NCBI RefSeq assembly: GCF_000379485.1
Contig: NZ_KB902287.1
Span: 1-64,000 of the forward strand
DNA from: Wenxinia marina DSM 24838
GTDB lineage: Bacteria; Pseudomonadota; Alphaproteobacteria; Rhodobacterales; Rhodobacteraceae
Direction: 5' to 3'
Length of the DNA stretch: 64,000 nt
Shown here: positions 46,043-54,974 of the stretch, one piece after another
Layout of the letters: the number at the start of each line of letters is the position of its first letter
How positions within the stretch are numbered: position 1 is the stretch's first letter
Made by a program: the position numbers and the translations under genes
The notes under the pieces: generated by a model
Told to the model about the DNA's origin: nothing
Seen by the model: only the letters and a program-made list of their open reading frames with translations
Database searches by the model: none

Positions 46043-46954
46043 ATGTTCGGCTCGATCGACCCGCTGCTGCTGCTCGCCTCGCTGATGGTCGCCGCGACGC
46101 CGATCGTGTTCGCCGCGATCGGCGAGCTGGTGGTGGAGCGGGCGGGAGTCCTCAATCTCGGCGTCGAGGGGATGATGATCACCGGCGCGGTCTGCGGCTT
46201 CATCGTGGCGGTGCAGACCGGCAGCCCGCTCCTCGGCTTCGCCGGCGCGGCGGTGGGGGGCGCGGCGCTGTCGCTGCTGTTCGCGGCGCTCACGCAGTAC
46301 CTGCTGTCCAACCAGGTGGCGACGGGGCTCGCGCTGACGCTGTTCGGCCTCGGACTCGCCTCGCTGCTGGGGCAGGGCTGGGTCGGGATCCGGGCGCCGT
46401 CGGTCCCGGATCTGCCGCTGGGACCGCTGCGGGACATCCCGGTCCTCGGGCCCGTCCTCTTCCGGCACGACCCGATGGTCTATCTCGGCCTGCTGGTCTG
46501 CCTCGGCGTCTGGTGGTTCCTGAACCGCACCCGCGGCGGACTGATCCTGCGGGCGGTGGGCGACAACCACGACGCGGCGCACGCGCTCGGCTACCGGGTG
46601 GTGCGGGTGCGGGTGCTGGCGATCCTGTTCGGCGGCGCGATGGCGGGCTTGGGCGGGGCGTACCTGTCGCTCGTGCGGGTGCCGACCTGGACCGACGGGA
46701 TCACCGCCGGCGCCGGCTGGATCGCGCTCGCCATCGTGGTTTTCGCCTCGTGGCGGCCGGGGCGGCTGGTGATCGGCGCCTACCTCTTCGGCGGGGTCGC
46801 CCAGCTGCAGCTGAACCTGCAGGCCGCGGGCGTCCGCGTCCCGGTCGAGATCCTGTCGATGTCGCCGTACATCGCGACGATCCTCGTCCTCGTCCTTCTC
46901 TCGGCCGGGCGCGCCCCGGGGTGTCTCGGCCGGAGTTTCCACGCGGCCCGCTGA
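46043..46954 (+). CDS. Nucleoside ABC transporter permease 2 (YufQ-like)
   Basis: 303 residues, about eight transmembrane helices; VVERAGVLNLGVEGMMITGA and ALGYRVVRVRVLAILFGGAM are typical of YufQ/NupQ. The C-terminal CLGRSFHAAR matches the family end. Start placed at MFGSIDP because that is the family N-terminus; a GTG at 46013 in the F2 repeat is in frame but would add unconserved residues. Confidence 0.9.
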   Translation: MFGSIDPLLLLASLMVAATPIVFAAIGELVVERAGVLNLGVEGMMITGAVCGFIVAVQTGSPLLGFAGAAVGGAALSLLFAALTQYLLSNQVATGLALTLFGLGLASLLGQGWVGIRAPSVPDLPLGPLRDIPVLGPVLFRHDPMVYLGLLVCLGVWWFLNRTRGGLILRAVGDNHDAAHALGYRVVRVRVLAILFGGAMAGLGGAYLSLVRVPTWTDGITAGAGWIALAIVVFASWRPGRLVIGAYLFGGVAQLQLNLQAAGVRVPVEILSMSPYIATILVLVLLSAGRAPGCLGRSFHAAR

Positions 46955-46995
46955 CGGGCCGTCCCATTCCACGACCACTCAGGGAGCACCAGGGA

Positions 46996-48081
46996 ATGAA
47001 AAGAAGAACGCTACTGATCTCGGGCGCCGGCACCGCCTTCGCCGCCGCGCTCGGCAGCCCGCTGCGGGCGCAGGAGCCGATCAAGGTCGGTTTCGTCTAT
47101 GTCGGCCCGATCGGCGACGGCGGCTGGACCTACCAGCACAACGAGGGTCGTCTGGCGCTGGAGGAACATTTCGGCGACCAGGTGGAGACGATCTACCAGG
47201 AGAGCGTGCCCGAAGGTCCCGACGCCGAGCGCGTGCTGACGCAGATGGCGCTGCAGGGCGCGGACATCATCTTCACCACATCCTTCGGCTACATGGAGGC
47301 GACCAACAACGTCGCCGCCCAGTTCCCGGACGTGAAGTTCGAGCACGCGACCGGCTACATGCGCAACACGCCGAACGTCGCCACCTATGACGCGCGCTTC
47401 TACGAGGGCCGGGCGGTGATCGGCACCATCGCCGGGCACATGACCCAGACCAACAAGATCGGCTACATCGGCTCGTTCCCGATCCCCGAGGTGATCCAGG
47501 GCATCAATTCGTCCTTCCTGCATGCGCGGAAGGTGAACCCGGACGTCGAAATGGTGGTGGTCTGGGCCTACACCTGGATCGACCCCGCCAAGGAGGCCGA
47601 CGCCGCCAAGGCCCTGCTCGAGCAGGGCGTCGACGTGATCCTGCAGCACACCGACAGCACCGCGCCGCAGGCCGCGGCGGCCGAGGCGGGCAACGTCTAC
47701 ACCTTCGGGCAGGCGTCCGACATGGCGGCCTTCAAGCCGACGCCGCGGATCGCGTCGATCATCGACAACTGGGCGCCCTACTACATCGAGCGCATCCAGG
47801 CGCTGATGGACGGCACCTGGGAATCGACCCACACCTGGGGCGGCATCGGCGACGGCGAGGTCGAGATCGGCGAGATCACCGACGCGGTGCCCGCCGAGGT
47901 GAAGGCCGAGGCCGAGCAGATGATCGCCGACATCGCGTCGGGCGCGTATCACCCGTTCACCGGCCCGATCAACAAGCAGGACGGCACGCCGTGGCTGGCC
48001 GAGGGCGAGGTCGCGACGGACGAGCAGCTGGTCTCGATGGACTTCTACGTCGAGGGGATGACGGGCGAGATCCCGAACTGA
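46996..48081 (+). CDS. BMP-family substrate-binding protein of the nucleoside transporter
   Basis: 361 residues. Signal peptide MKRRTLLISGAGTAFAAALG (twin Arg, possibly Tat) ending near LRAQ-EP. The mature protein matches BMP/PnrA-like periplasmic binding proteins: GFVYVGPIGDGGWTYQHNEG, IFTTSFGYMEATNNVAAQFP, GYIGSFPIPEVIQGINSSFL. It has no lipobox Cys, unlike Gram-positive relatives. AGGGA before the ATG. Last gene of the transporter; a strong terminator follows. Confidence 0.93.
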   Translation: MKRRTLLISGAGTAFAAALGSPLRAQEPIKVGFVYVGPIGDGGWTYQHNEGRLALEEHFGDQVETIYQESVPEGPDAERVLTQMALQGADIIFTTSFGYMEATNNVAAQFPDVKFEHATGYMRNTPNVATYDARFYEGRAVIGTIAGHMTQTNKIGYIGSFPIPEVIQGINSSFLHARKVNPDVEMVVVWAYTWIDPAKEADAAKALLEQGVDVILQHTDSTAPQAAAAEAGNVYTFGQASDMAAFKPTPRIASIIDNWAPYYIERIQALMDGTWESTHTWGGIGDGEVEIGEITDAVPAEVKAEAEQMIADIASGAYHPFTGPINKQDGTPWLAEGEVATDEQLVSMDFYVEGMTGEIPN

Positions 48082-48093
48082 CGCCGATCCCGG

Positions 48094-48126
48094 ACCCGCG
48101 CCGATCCTCGGCGCGGGTTTTTTTTT
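48094..48126 (+). terminator. Rho-independent terminator of the xdh-transporter operon
   Basis: A 9-bp GC stem (acccgcgcc...ggcgcgggt, 48094-48118) with a short loop is followed by a run of ten T (48117-48126). It is the strongest terminator in the window and ends the operon that began with xdhA. Confidence 0.93.
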
Positions 48127-48223
48127 ACGCAACCCGGGGTTAGCCTCTCGTCTGCCCCGGCGCCGCCACAAAGGCGCCACGATGGCCTTAATAGGCTTGT
48201 GTGGCATCTTGAACGGGGCAAGA

Positions 48224-48619
48224 ATGAGCAGGCGGTCACCCAAGAAGTTCTTCAGCGACGACGACGGATCGTCGACGGTCGAGGCGGTCCTCTGGGTGCC
48301 AATGCTGGCCATGCTGCTGATCCTGATCACGGACGTCTCGTTCATATTCTACGGGCGGGCCGAGACGATGCGCATCGTCCAGGACGCCAATCGTGCCTTC
48401 TCGGTCGGACGGCTGGCCGACGAGGCGGAGACGATGGCCTTCATCCGCTCCGCCCTGTCCGGGCTATCCCCGAACGCCGAGGTCGAAACCACCCTGGAAC
48501 TGGGCGTTATTCGCTCCCGCGTGCTGCTGCCGATCGACGACCTTATGGCGGTCGGGACGATTCCCGGTCTGACCGGATTTGACGTATCGGTGATGTCCCA
48601 ACATCTGCTGGAGTCCTGA
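48224..48619 (+). CDS. TadE-like pilus assembly protein
   Basis: 131 residues. A short basic N-terminus is followed by DDGSSTVEAVLWVPMLAMLL plus ILITDVSFIFY, the conserved TadE segment (Glu five residues into the hydrophobic run is the prepilin peptidase signature). An in-frame ATG at 48182 would add 14 residues. The tad machinery itself is not in the window. Codon use is a little less GC-biased than its neighbours. Confidence 0.8.
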   Translation: MSRRSPKKFFSDDDGSSTVEAVLWVPMLAMLLILITDVSFIFYGRAETMRIVQDANRAFSVGRLADEAETMAFIRSALSGLSPNAEVETTLELGVIRSRVLLPIDDLMAVGTIPGLTGFDVSVMSQHLLES

Positions 48620-49924
48620 ATGTCCCACTGCGCTGCCAAGACAGGGTTCCGCAAGACCCGTGCCGAGGACGGTGGCATGACCATCTTCGGGATGTTCCTG
48701 TTCGTCACGACCTGCGTCATCGGGGGCATGGCGCTGGATGTCACGCACCTCTATGCGGCCCGGACCCAGCTTCAGGTGGCCGCGGACCTTGCCGGACACG
48801 CGGCGATCTACACGCGCGAGAGCCGGTCCGAGAACACGGCCCGGCTGACCGCGATCGAGGCGGTCCGGTACGGCATGCCGGAGGAAAGCTTCGGCGATGT
48901 CCTCGACACGCCCGAGATCGTCTTCGGCGTGTACGAGAACGGCGCCTTTTCGCCGCTGGCGAACAGCCGCAGCGCGGTGATGGTCACGACCCACCGCTCG
49001 GATGCGTCGAACAACCCGGTCGACAGCTTCCTGTACCGGATGATCGGCAAGGACGATTGGGACGTCGTGACCCGGGCGGTCTACGCCACCTATCGACCCG
49101 CATGCTTTCGTGAGGGTATCGCGGCGGACGGCGTCGTCGACCTGCAGTCGAACAACGGCTTCTACGCGGGCTTCTGCGTCCATTCTAACGAGTATGTCTC
49201 GCTGAACCAGAACAACTTCTTCGAACCGGGCACCGTGGTGTCGATGCCGAACGAGGAGGACATCGACCTTCCGAACTCCGGCTTCGAGAAGAACGAGGGA
49301 CTTCAGGCCGCGCTGCGGTCGGGCGCCTACCGCCTGCGCCTGATCAACCAGCTGCCGCAGATCATCGAGAACCTGCGGACCCGCGGGACGGAATGGACGC
49401 CGGACTATATCTCGTCCGCCCTGGTTCGCTCCATCACGAACGTCCGCAAGGTGGCGCCGGCGGACCTGACCCCCGGGACGACCCACTTCATCGCGTGCAA
49501 CGGCAGCAATCTCACCCTGGACGCCGGCACCTACCAGTCGGTGGTCATCGTGACCCCCTGCGACGTGAAGTTCTCGAACGGCGTCATTCTCGAGGACGCG
49601 GTGGTCGCGACCACAAGCATCAACGACAAGTCGATGTCCGCTCCAAATGGGTTGCAGATCGGTCGCAACGACGACTGCGCCGACGGTGGTGGCGCCCAAC
49701 TCCTGACGCTTGGCGGGATCGACGTAGCGTCCTCGCTGACCGCCTACAACGGCCAGCTCGTCGCGGCGGGGGACGTGCACTACGCCGCCAACGCCGACGG
49801 CATCCGCGGCATCTCGATTGTCGCGGGCGGCGAGGTGCACGGCACCTCGAACATGCGGATGGGCTTCTGCGGCGACGGGATGGAGAACAACTTCGAGGTG
49901 GATTACTTCCGTCTCGTCCAGTGA
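48620..49924 (+). CDS. TadG-like pilus-associated protein
   Basis: 434 residues, starting directly after the TadE stop. The N-terminus EDGGMTIFGMFLFVTTCVIG plus GMALDVTHLYAARTQLQVAA is the TadG N-terminal (TadE-like) domain. The rest has no vWA domain; it contains repetitive beta strands (LTLDAGTYQSVVIVTPCDVK, VILEDAVVATTSIND, GQLVAAGDVHYAANADGIRG) suggesting a beta-helix-like secreted part, with several Cys. It probably acts outside the inner membrane with the TadE-like partner. Confidence 0.75.
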   Translation: MSHCAAKTGFRKTRAEDGGMTIFGMFLFVTTCVIGGMALDVTHLYAARTQLQVAADLAGHAAIYTRESRSENTARLTAIEAVRYGMPEESFGDVLDTPEIVFGVYENGAFSPLANSRSAVMVTTHRSDASNNPVDSFLYRMIGKDDWDVVTRAVYATYRPACFREGIAADGVVDLQSNNGFYAGFCVHSNEYVSLNQNNFFEPGTVVSMPNEEDIDLPNSGFEKNEGLQAALRSGAYRLRLINQLPQIIENLRTRGTEWTPDYISSALVRSITNVRKVAPADLTPGTTHFIACNGSNLTLDAGTYQSVVIVTPCDVKFSNGVILEDAVVATTSINDKSMSAPNGLQIGRNDDCADGGGAQLLTLGGIDVASSLTAYNGQLVAAGDVHYAANADGIRGISIVAGGEVHGTSNMRMGFCGDGMENNFEVDYFRLVQ

Positions 49925-49948
49925 CCGAGCGGCCTGGACCGGCCGCCC

Positions 49949-50539
49949 TCAGATCCCCCCCAAGTGCACGCCGATGGCGTCGCGCAGCTCGGTCTCCTCG
50001 TAGCCGAAGTGGCTGGCGACGACCTGCGCCAGCTTCTCCAGCACGGCACGCGCATCGGCGAACGTGTCGGCGCCCGGCGCGGCGTCGAGGGCGCGGGCGG
50101 CCTCCTCGAAACGGTGGAGCAGTTCGTGAACGACGAGGTGCTCTTCCTTCAGCCGGTCGACGACGGCGGTCAGCGCCGCCACGCCCACGGCGGAGAGGCC
50201 GGGGAACATGTGCGCCTCCTCGATGTCGTGGTGGGCGGTGAGGGCCATGCATTCGCGGCCGCAGAGGGTGCCGACGGCGCGCAGGTTCTGCAGCATCTGC
50301 GTCTCGTGCAGCGTCTCGGCCAGCTTGCCGGGCTGGTACTCGCCCGCCTCGAGGGCGTCCATGACGCGGGTCAGGCGGGCGATCTCCATCAGGTGGTAGC
50401 GGTGGATCGCGGCGAGGTGGCCGCCGGCCTCGCGCTGGGCCGGAGTGACGCCCGCGATCGGCGGCGCGGCGGGGCGGGTGCCGCGCTCGACGGTGAGCGC
50501 CTCGAGCGGTTCGTGCGCCAGCGGCCGGTCGTGGATCAT
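49949..50539 (-). CDS. Hemerythrin-domain protein
   Basis: 196 residues. A four-helix bundle with His/Glu ligands in HRYHLMEIARL, CMALTAHHDIEEAHMFPGL, EEHLVVHELLHRFEEAA and SHFGYEETELRDAIG, consistent with a di-iron hemerythrin-like domain. It may bind O2 or protect an FeS protein; the role is unproven. Start at ATG 50539 with AGGAG upstream. Confidence 0.87.
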   Translation of the reverse strand: MIHDRPLAHEPLEALTVERGTRPAAPPIAGVTPAQREAGGHLAAIHRYHLMEIARLTRVMDALEAGEYQPGKLAETLHETQMLQNLRAVGTLCGRECMALTAHHDIEEAHMFPGLSAVGVAALTAVVDRLKEEHLVVHELLHRFEEAARALDAAPGADTFADARAVLEKLAQVVASHFGYEETELRDAIGVHLGGI

Positions 50540-50597
50540 GCGCGTCACTCCTGTTCCCCGGGGGCCGAGATATCCCCCCGGGCCGGAGGCGCAAGGG

Positions 50598-51083
50598 TCA
50601 GCCGTCCAGGTAGCGGGCGAGGCCGTCCATCGTGGTGTTGCCGATCTCGACCGCGCCGAAGCCGATGGCGCCGTCGCGCTGCGCCGTCGTCGGGTGCAGC
50701 TGGCGCAGCGAGACCACCGTCTTGCCGTTGGACTGCGCATCGAAGGTGACGGTCACGCGAAAGCGGTTCGGGTCGTCGTCCGTGTCGCTGCCGTGATCCA
50801 TCACGAGGCGGCGGGGCGGATCGATCGAGAGGAAAAATATCCGGTTGCCCCAGCGTGTGCCGTCGGGGCCGTTGTAGACGAACCGCCAGAGGCCGCCCTC
50901 GCGGATGTCGCAGTCCAGCGTCTCGCAGGTGAAACCGGCGGGAGAGAACCAGGAGGTGATCGCCTCCGGCTCGGTCCAGGCGGCGAAGACGCGCTCGATC
51001 GGGTGGTCGTAGACGCGGGTCAGGACGATCTCGCGGTCGATGTCCCAGGTGTCGCGGGGGCTGTCGAGTGTCGGGGCGGTCAT
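50598..51083 (-). CDS. SRPBCC/AHSA1-family protein (second ArsR-SRPBCC pair)
   Basis: 161 residues: IVLTRVYDHPIERVFAAWTE, WFSPAGFTCETLDCDIREGG, then RFRVTVTFDAQSNGKTVVSL, the standard AHSA1 order. Its ligand is unknown. It follows the ArsR gene with a 4-base overlap, so it is repressed together with it. Confidence 0.9.
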   Translation of the reverse strand: MTAPTLDSPRDTWDIDREIVLTRVYDHPIERVFAAWTEPEAITSWFSPAGFTCETLDCDIREGGLWRFVYNGPDGTRWGNRIFFLSIDPPRRLVMDHGSDTDDDPNRFRVTVTFDAQSNGKTVVSLRQLHPTTAQRDGAIGFGAVEIGNTTMDGLARYLDG

Positions 51084-51436
51084 TCCTTGGTCCTTTCGGA
51101 GTGTGTGTCTGGCGCAGCGGTCCGGTCCAGCCAGTCGCCGAGGCGATCCAGCAGGCCCTCCCAACGCGCCCGCTCCGCCGCCATCCAGTCGGCGGTGGCG
51201 GCGAAGGTCTCGGGCCGCAGCCGGCAGACGCGGCGGCGGCCCTGCTTCTCGGTCGCGATCAGGGCGCTGTCCTCCAGCACCTTGAGGTGCTGCAGGAACG
51301 ACGGCAGCGCCATATCGAACGGGCTGGCGAGGTCCGAGGCGGCCCGCGGGCCGTCCGCCAGCGCGGCGAGGACGGCGCGCCGGGTGGGATCGGCGAGGGC
51401 GTGGAAGGTCGAATCGAGGGCGGTTTGGTTAGGCAT
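51080..51436 (-). CDS. ArsR-family transcriptional repressor (second pair)
   Basis: 118 residues; winged HTH ADPTRRAVLAALADGPRAAS, ...ALPSFLQHLKVLEDSALIAT. No metal-binding motif. It is closely similar in plan to the ArsR at 37594 (LPTFLRHLKVLE versus LPSFLQHLKVLE) but with a different operator sequence, so the two pairs are paralogous modules. The start codon lies inside its own operator. Confidence 0.9.
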   Translation of the reverse strand: MPNQTALDSTFHALADPTRRAVLAALADGPRAASDLASPFDMALPSFLQHLKVLEDSALIATEKQGRRRVCRLRPETFAATADWMAAERARWEGLLDRLGDWLDRTAAPDTHSERTKE

Positions 51437-51495
51437 TTACCTAAGTTATGCCGACCGGCCGTCGGCGGCAAGCGCAAAGTCAGGCATTCACCTAA
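51429..51495 (-). promoter_or_regulatory. Two ArsR-type operator copies, one overlapping the start codon
   Basis: TTAGGCATTTACCTAA (51429-51444) contains the start codon of the ArsR gene and TCAGGCATTCACCTAA (51480-51495) lies 51 bases away; they differ at two positions. On the minus strand CATAAC (51445-51450) is a possible -10 with TTGCCG as a poor -35; the predicted start falls on the ATG, with no ribosome binding site, so a leaderless message is likely. Confidence 0.65.
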
Positions 51496-51593
51496 CAATC
51501 ATCGTGGCGCGCCGGACGCGGGATCGGCGTCCTCCCGCGCCTGCCCCGGCGGACCTCTCGACGGGTGGGGCAGCCCATGCGACTGTCCCGGCC

Positions 51594-52526
51594 ATGACGC
51601 TGACCCTCGCTTCCGGCCGCCCCGCCTCGCGCTTCGCCTTCGGCACCATGCAATGGGGCGCCGGCGCCTCCGAGGACGAGGCGCGGCGCATGTACGATGC
51701 CTGCCGCGCCGCCGGGATCGACCATTTCGACACCGCGGTCGGCTATACCGAGGGCCGGTCCGAGGAGATCCTCGGACGCATCGCGCGGGGCGACCGCGAC
51801 CAGCTCTACGTCGCGACGAAGATCGGCTACGACGGCGACGGCAGCCGGGACGCCCTGCTGGCGCACTGGGACCGCAGCCGGCGCCAGCTGGACCTCGACA
51901 GCGTCGACCTCCTCTACCTGCACCGCTTCCACGCCGAGACGCCGCTGGAGGCGCAGTTCGAGGTGCTGGCGCGGCTGCAGTCGGACGGGGCCATCCGGCA
52001 TATCGGCGTGTCGAACTACGCCGCGTGGCAGGTGATGAAGGCACAGGCCGTGGCGGCGAGCCTCGGCACCCGGATCGACGCGATCCAGCCGATGTACAAC
52101 CTCGTCAAGCGCCAGGCCGAGGTGGAGATCCTGCCGATGGCGGCGGACCAGGGCCTCGCAGCCCTGCCCTACTCGCCCCTCGGCGGCGGCCTGCTGACCG
52201 GCAAGTACGCCCGCGGCGAGGGCGGGCGGCTGGCCGAGAACGCGATGTACGGGCGCCGCTACGCGCCCGACTGGATGCACGCGGCGGCAAAGGGCCTCAG
52301 CGACATCGCGGCAGAGGTCGGAACGGATCCCGCGACGCTCGCCGTCGCCTGGGTCGCGGCACATGCCGCGGGACCGATGCCCATCGTCTCGGGCCGCTCG
52401 ACCGAGCAGCTGCAGCCGTCGCTCGCGGCGCTGTCGTTCGAGATGGACGCCGACCTCTACGCCCGCCTCTGCGCGCTGACGCCGACGCCGCCCCCCGCCA
52501 CCGACAGACTGGAAGAGCAGGCGTGA
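51594..52526 (+). CDS. Aldo/keto reductase
   Basis: 310 residues, TIM-barrel AKR with the catalytic Asp, Tyr, Lys and His in HFDTAVGYTEGRSEEILG (D and Y), LYVATKIGYD (K) and DLLYLHRFH (H); NADPH-binding region PMPIVSGRSTEQLQPSLAAL. Substrate unknown. Coupled to the next gene by a GTGA overlap, in a three-gene operon with an oxidoreductase and a lysozyme. ATG at 51594. Confidence 0.9.
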   Translation: MTLTLASGRPASRFAFGTMQWGAGASEDEARRMYDACRAAGIDHFDTAVGYTEGRSEEILGRIARGDRDQLYVATKIGYDGDGSRDALLAHWDRSRRQLDLDSVDLLYLHRFHAETPLEAQFEVLARLQSDGAIRHIGVSNYAAWQVMKAQAVAASLGTRIDAIQPMYNLVKRQAEVEILPMAADQGLAALPYSPLGGGLLTGKYARGEGGRLAENAMYGRRYAPDWMHAAAKGLSDIAAEVGTDPATLAVAWVAAHAAGPMPIVSGRSTEQLQPSLAALSFEMDADLYARLCALTPTPPPATDRLEEQA

Positions 52527-53596
52527 GCGATTTCCTCGTCATCGGCGGCGGGATCGCCGGCATCAGCGCGGGCGCACGCCTGGCCGAACTCGGCCGCGTG
52601 ACGGTGCTGGAGCGGGAGCCGGCGCTGGCCTACCACGCGTCCGGCCGGTCGGCGGCCCTGTTCGAGGCGAACTACGGCAAGCCCGCGGTGATCGCCCTGA
52701 ACCACGCCAGCCGCGAGCATCACCGCACGGCCCGTGGCGGCGTCCTGTCGCCGCGCGGCCTGATGCTCGTCGGCACGCCGGAGACGGAGGCCGCCTACCG
52801 CGAGGACGTGGCGGCGATGAAGCTGGACGAGATTTCGCCCCAGGAGGCGACGGCCCTCTTCCCGATCCTCGACACCGCCAGCGTCACGGCGGTCGCGCAC
52901 AGCCCGGACGCCTGGGACATCGACACCGACAAGCTGGTGCAGGACTTCGCCCGCGACATCCGCGAGGCGGGCGGGCGCATCGTCACCGGCGCCGAGGTCA
53001 CGGCGATCCGGCGGACGGATGCCGGCTGGTCGGTGACGGCCGGCGAGGAGCACGAGGCCGCGGTCCTGATCGACGCGGCGGGCGCCTGGGCGGACGTCGT
53101 GGCGTCGATGGCGGGGATCGCCCCCATCGGTTTCACGCCGCTCCGCCGCTCCATGGCGCGGATCGCCGCGCCCGAGGGCCTCGACCCCGGCGGCTGGCCG
53201 ATGGTCTTCGGCGCGGGCGAGGCGTGGTACATGAAGCCGGACGCCGGGGCGCTCATCGTCTCGCCCGCCGACGAGGACCCGGCGGAGCCGCACGATGCCT
53301 GGGCCGACGACATGGTGCTGGCCGAAGGGCTGGCCCGCTACGAGGCGCACGTGACGGCGCCGGTGACGCGGATGCTGGCGAACTGGGCGGGCCTGCGGAC
53401 CTTCGCCCCCGACCGGCAGCTGGTCCTCGGCCCGGACCCGTCCGACCCGTCCTTCGTCTGGTGCGCGGGCCAGGGCGGCTACGGCTTCCAGTCGTCGCCC
53501 GCCGCCTCGCGCCTGCTCGCCGACCTGGTGGGCGGGCGGACGCCCGAGCTCGATCCCGCCACCGTTGTTGCCCTGTCCCCGTCGAGGTTCCGATGA
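52523..53596 (+). CDS. FAD-dependent amino acid oxidase-like protein (DAO family)
   Basis: 357 residues. FAD-binding motif VIGGGIAGISAGARLAELGR at the N-terminus, then YHASGRSAALFEANYG; C-terminal FVWCAGQGGYGFQSSPAASR as in DAO-family oxidases. It probably oxidises a secondary or D-amine substrate, not identified. GTG start overlapping the AKR stop; the stop overlaps the lysozyme start. Confidence 0.88.
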   Translation: MSDFLVIGGGIAGISAGARLAELGRVTVLEREPALAYHASGRSAALFEANYGKPAVIALNHASREHHRTARGGVLSPRGLMLVGTPETEAAYREDVAAMKLDEISPQEATALFPILDTASVTAVAHSPDAWDIDTDKLVQDFARDIREAGGRIVTGAEVTAIRRTDAGWSVTAGEEHEAAVLIDAAGAWADVVASMAGIAPIGFTPLRRSMARIAAPEGLDPGGWPMVFGAGEAWYMKPDAGALIVSPADEDPAEPHDAWADDMVLAEGLARYEAHVTAPVTRMLANWAGLRTFAPDRQLVLGPDPSDPSFVWCAGQGGYGFQSSPAASRLLADLVGGRTPELDPATVVALSPSRFR

Positions 53597-54393
53597 TGCT
53601 GACCCGCAGAGCCGCCCTGACCGGCGCCCTCGCCCTCGCCGCCTGCGGCCGGCGCCCCGCCGCCGCGCCGCCGCCCCGGATGGAGAGCGACATCCGCGTG
53701 ATCCCGCCGAACTTCGGCGAGAGCCATCCGGTCGACTGGCCGGGCCGCACCCCGTCGCAGTACGCCGTGCACGGCATCGACGTCTCGCGCTGGCAGGGCG
53801 ACATCGACTGGCGCCGGGCCCGGGCCGCGGGGGTGAACTTCGCGTTCCTGAAGGCGACCGAAGGCGGCGACCGCACCGATCCGCGGTTCCTCGACTACAC
53901 GCGGGGCGCGACGGCGGCGGGCATCGTCACCGGACCCTACCACTTCTACTACTTCTGCCGCCCCGCGCACGAGCAGGCGGCCTGGTTCATCCAGAACGTG
54001 CCGAAGATGCCGGGCGCCCTGCCCCCGGTCGTCGACCTGGAGTGGAACCACCTGTCGCCGACCTGCACCCTGCGCCCGCCGGCGGCGGAGGTGCAGGCCG
54101 AGATCGGCCGCTTCGTCGGCATCCTCGCCGCCCACTACGGGCGGCGACCGCTGATCTACACCACCCGCGACTTCTGGGCCGAGACAGGCATCGAGGCGAT
54201 CGGCGGCGAGCGCTGGCTGCGGGCGGTGACGATGCATCCTGACGAGGCCTACAACGACGCGCTCTGGCACTTCTGGCAGTATTCGGGGACCGGGATCGTG
54301 GACGGGGTCACGGGGAACTGCGACCTCAACTGCTTCTCCGGCAGCGCACAGTCGTGGCGGGCGTGGCTGGCGGCGCGGCGGCAGCCCGGCTGA
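53593..54393 (+). CDS. Glycoside hydrolase family 25 lysozyme, lipoprotein
   Basis: 266 residues. Signal with lipobox (TGALALAAC, Cys about residue 19), then a GH25 domain: VHGIDVSRWQGDIDW, NFAFLKATEGGDRTDPRF, the catalytic Asp-x-Glu in PPVVDLEWNH, and LWHFWQYSGTG near the end. It should cleave peptidoglycan in the periplasm, anchored in a membrane. The start ATG overlaps the previous stop. Confidence 0.9.
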   Translation: MMLTRRAALTGALALAACGRRPAAAPPPRMESDIRVIPPNFGESHPVDWPGRTPSQYAVHGIDVSRWQGDIDWRRARAAGVNFAFLKATEGGDRTDPRFLDYTRGATAAGIVTGPYHFYYFCRPAHEQAAWFIQNVPKMPGALPPVVDLEWNHLSPTCTLRPPAAEVQAEIGRFVGILAAHYGRRPLIYTTRDFWAETGIEAIGGERWLRAVTMHPDEAYNDALWHFWQYSGTGIVDGVTGNCDLNCFSGSAQSWRAWLAARRQPG

Positions 54394-54426
54394 CACCTTG
54401 ACCGCGCCGGTGCGCCGCTCCAAGTG

Positions 54427-54774
54427 ATGCGCATCATGGAGGAGTCCCCCAACCCCGAGCTCCGGCGCGAGCTTCTGCGCCGCCGCTTCGACCGCCAGTT
54501 CCAGCAGATCTACCGGACCCTCCCCTGGCTGCGGCGACCGCTGGAGCGGATCCGGGCGCGCGGCTGGTGGGTGGTCCGGGTTCCGCTGGCGCTGATCTTC
54601 ATCGTCGGCGCATTCCTGGCGATCCTGCCGGTCTTCGGGCTGTGGATGCTGCCGATCGGCCTGATCCTCCTCGCCATCGACCTGCCGGTGCTGCAGGGCC
54701 CGGTCACCGCCATGATGATCCGCGTCCGCCGCTGGTGGGAGCTGAAGATGCGGGCCCGCCGCAACCGGCGCTGA
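54427..54774 (+). CDS. Small membrane protein, PGPGW-like
   Basis: 115 residues from ATG 54427 (a GTG immediately before also opens the frame). Basic N-terminus, then one or two hydrophobic helices with VVRVPLALIFIVGAFLAILP and FGLWMLPIGLILLAIDLPVL, ending in a basic tail. The proline-containing G-x-W-x-L-P-I-G pattern resembles small transmembrane PGPGW-type proteins. Function unknown. It lies 30 bases after the lysozyme gene. Confidence 0.65.
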   Translation: MRIMEESPNPELRRELLRRRFDRQFQQIYRTLPWLRRPLERIRARGWWVVRVPLALIFIVGAFLAILPVFGLWMLPIGLILLAIDLPVLQGPVTAMMIRVRRWWELKMRARRNRR

Positions 54775-54783
54775 GACGCCCCT

Positions 54784-54860
54784 TCTCCCTCTCATCGAGC
54801 CATAAATATTCCTCGGGGGGGGCGGCGTGAGCCGCGGGGGGCAGACAGCCCCCCTCCGAC
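54784..54860 (-). repeat. Repeat family F2, copy 7 (A-type tail)
   Basis: On the minus strand: ggggggctgtctgccccccg, cggctcacgccgcc, then gaggaatatttatggctcga plus tgagagggag. A separated head-like block (ccggcggagcggctgacgcc on the minus strand) lies near 54948-54975, abutting the stop of the next gene as copy 4 does. The 200-bp gap between the convergent genes holds nothing else. Confidence 0.7.
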
Positions 54861-54974
54861 ATCGGCGTCTCGCGCCGCCACGCACCATGGCGCGTCACGT
54901 CGCCACCCGCGCCGAGCCCCGGCCGACCGGCCGGGGCGAGAGGGGGAGCATGCGGCGTCAGCCGCTCCGCCGGG

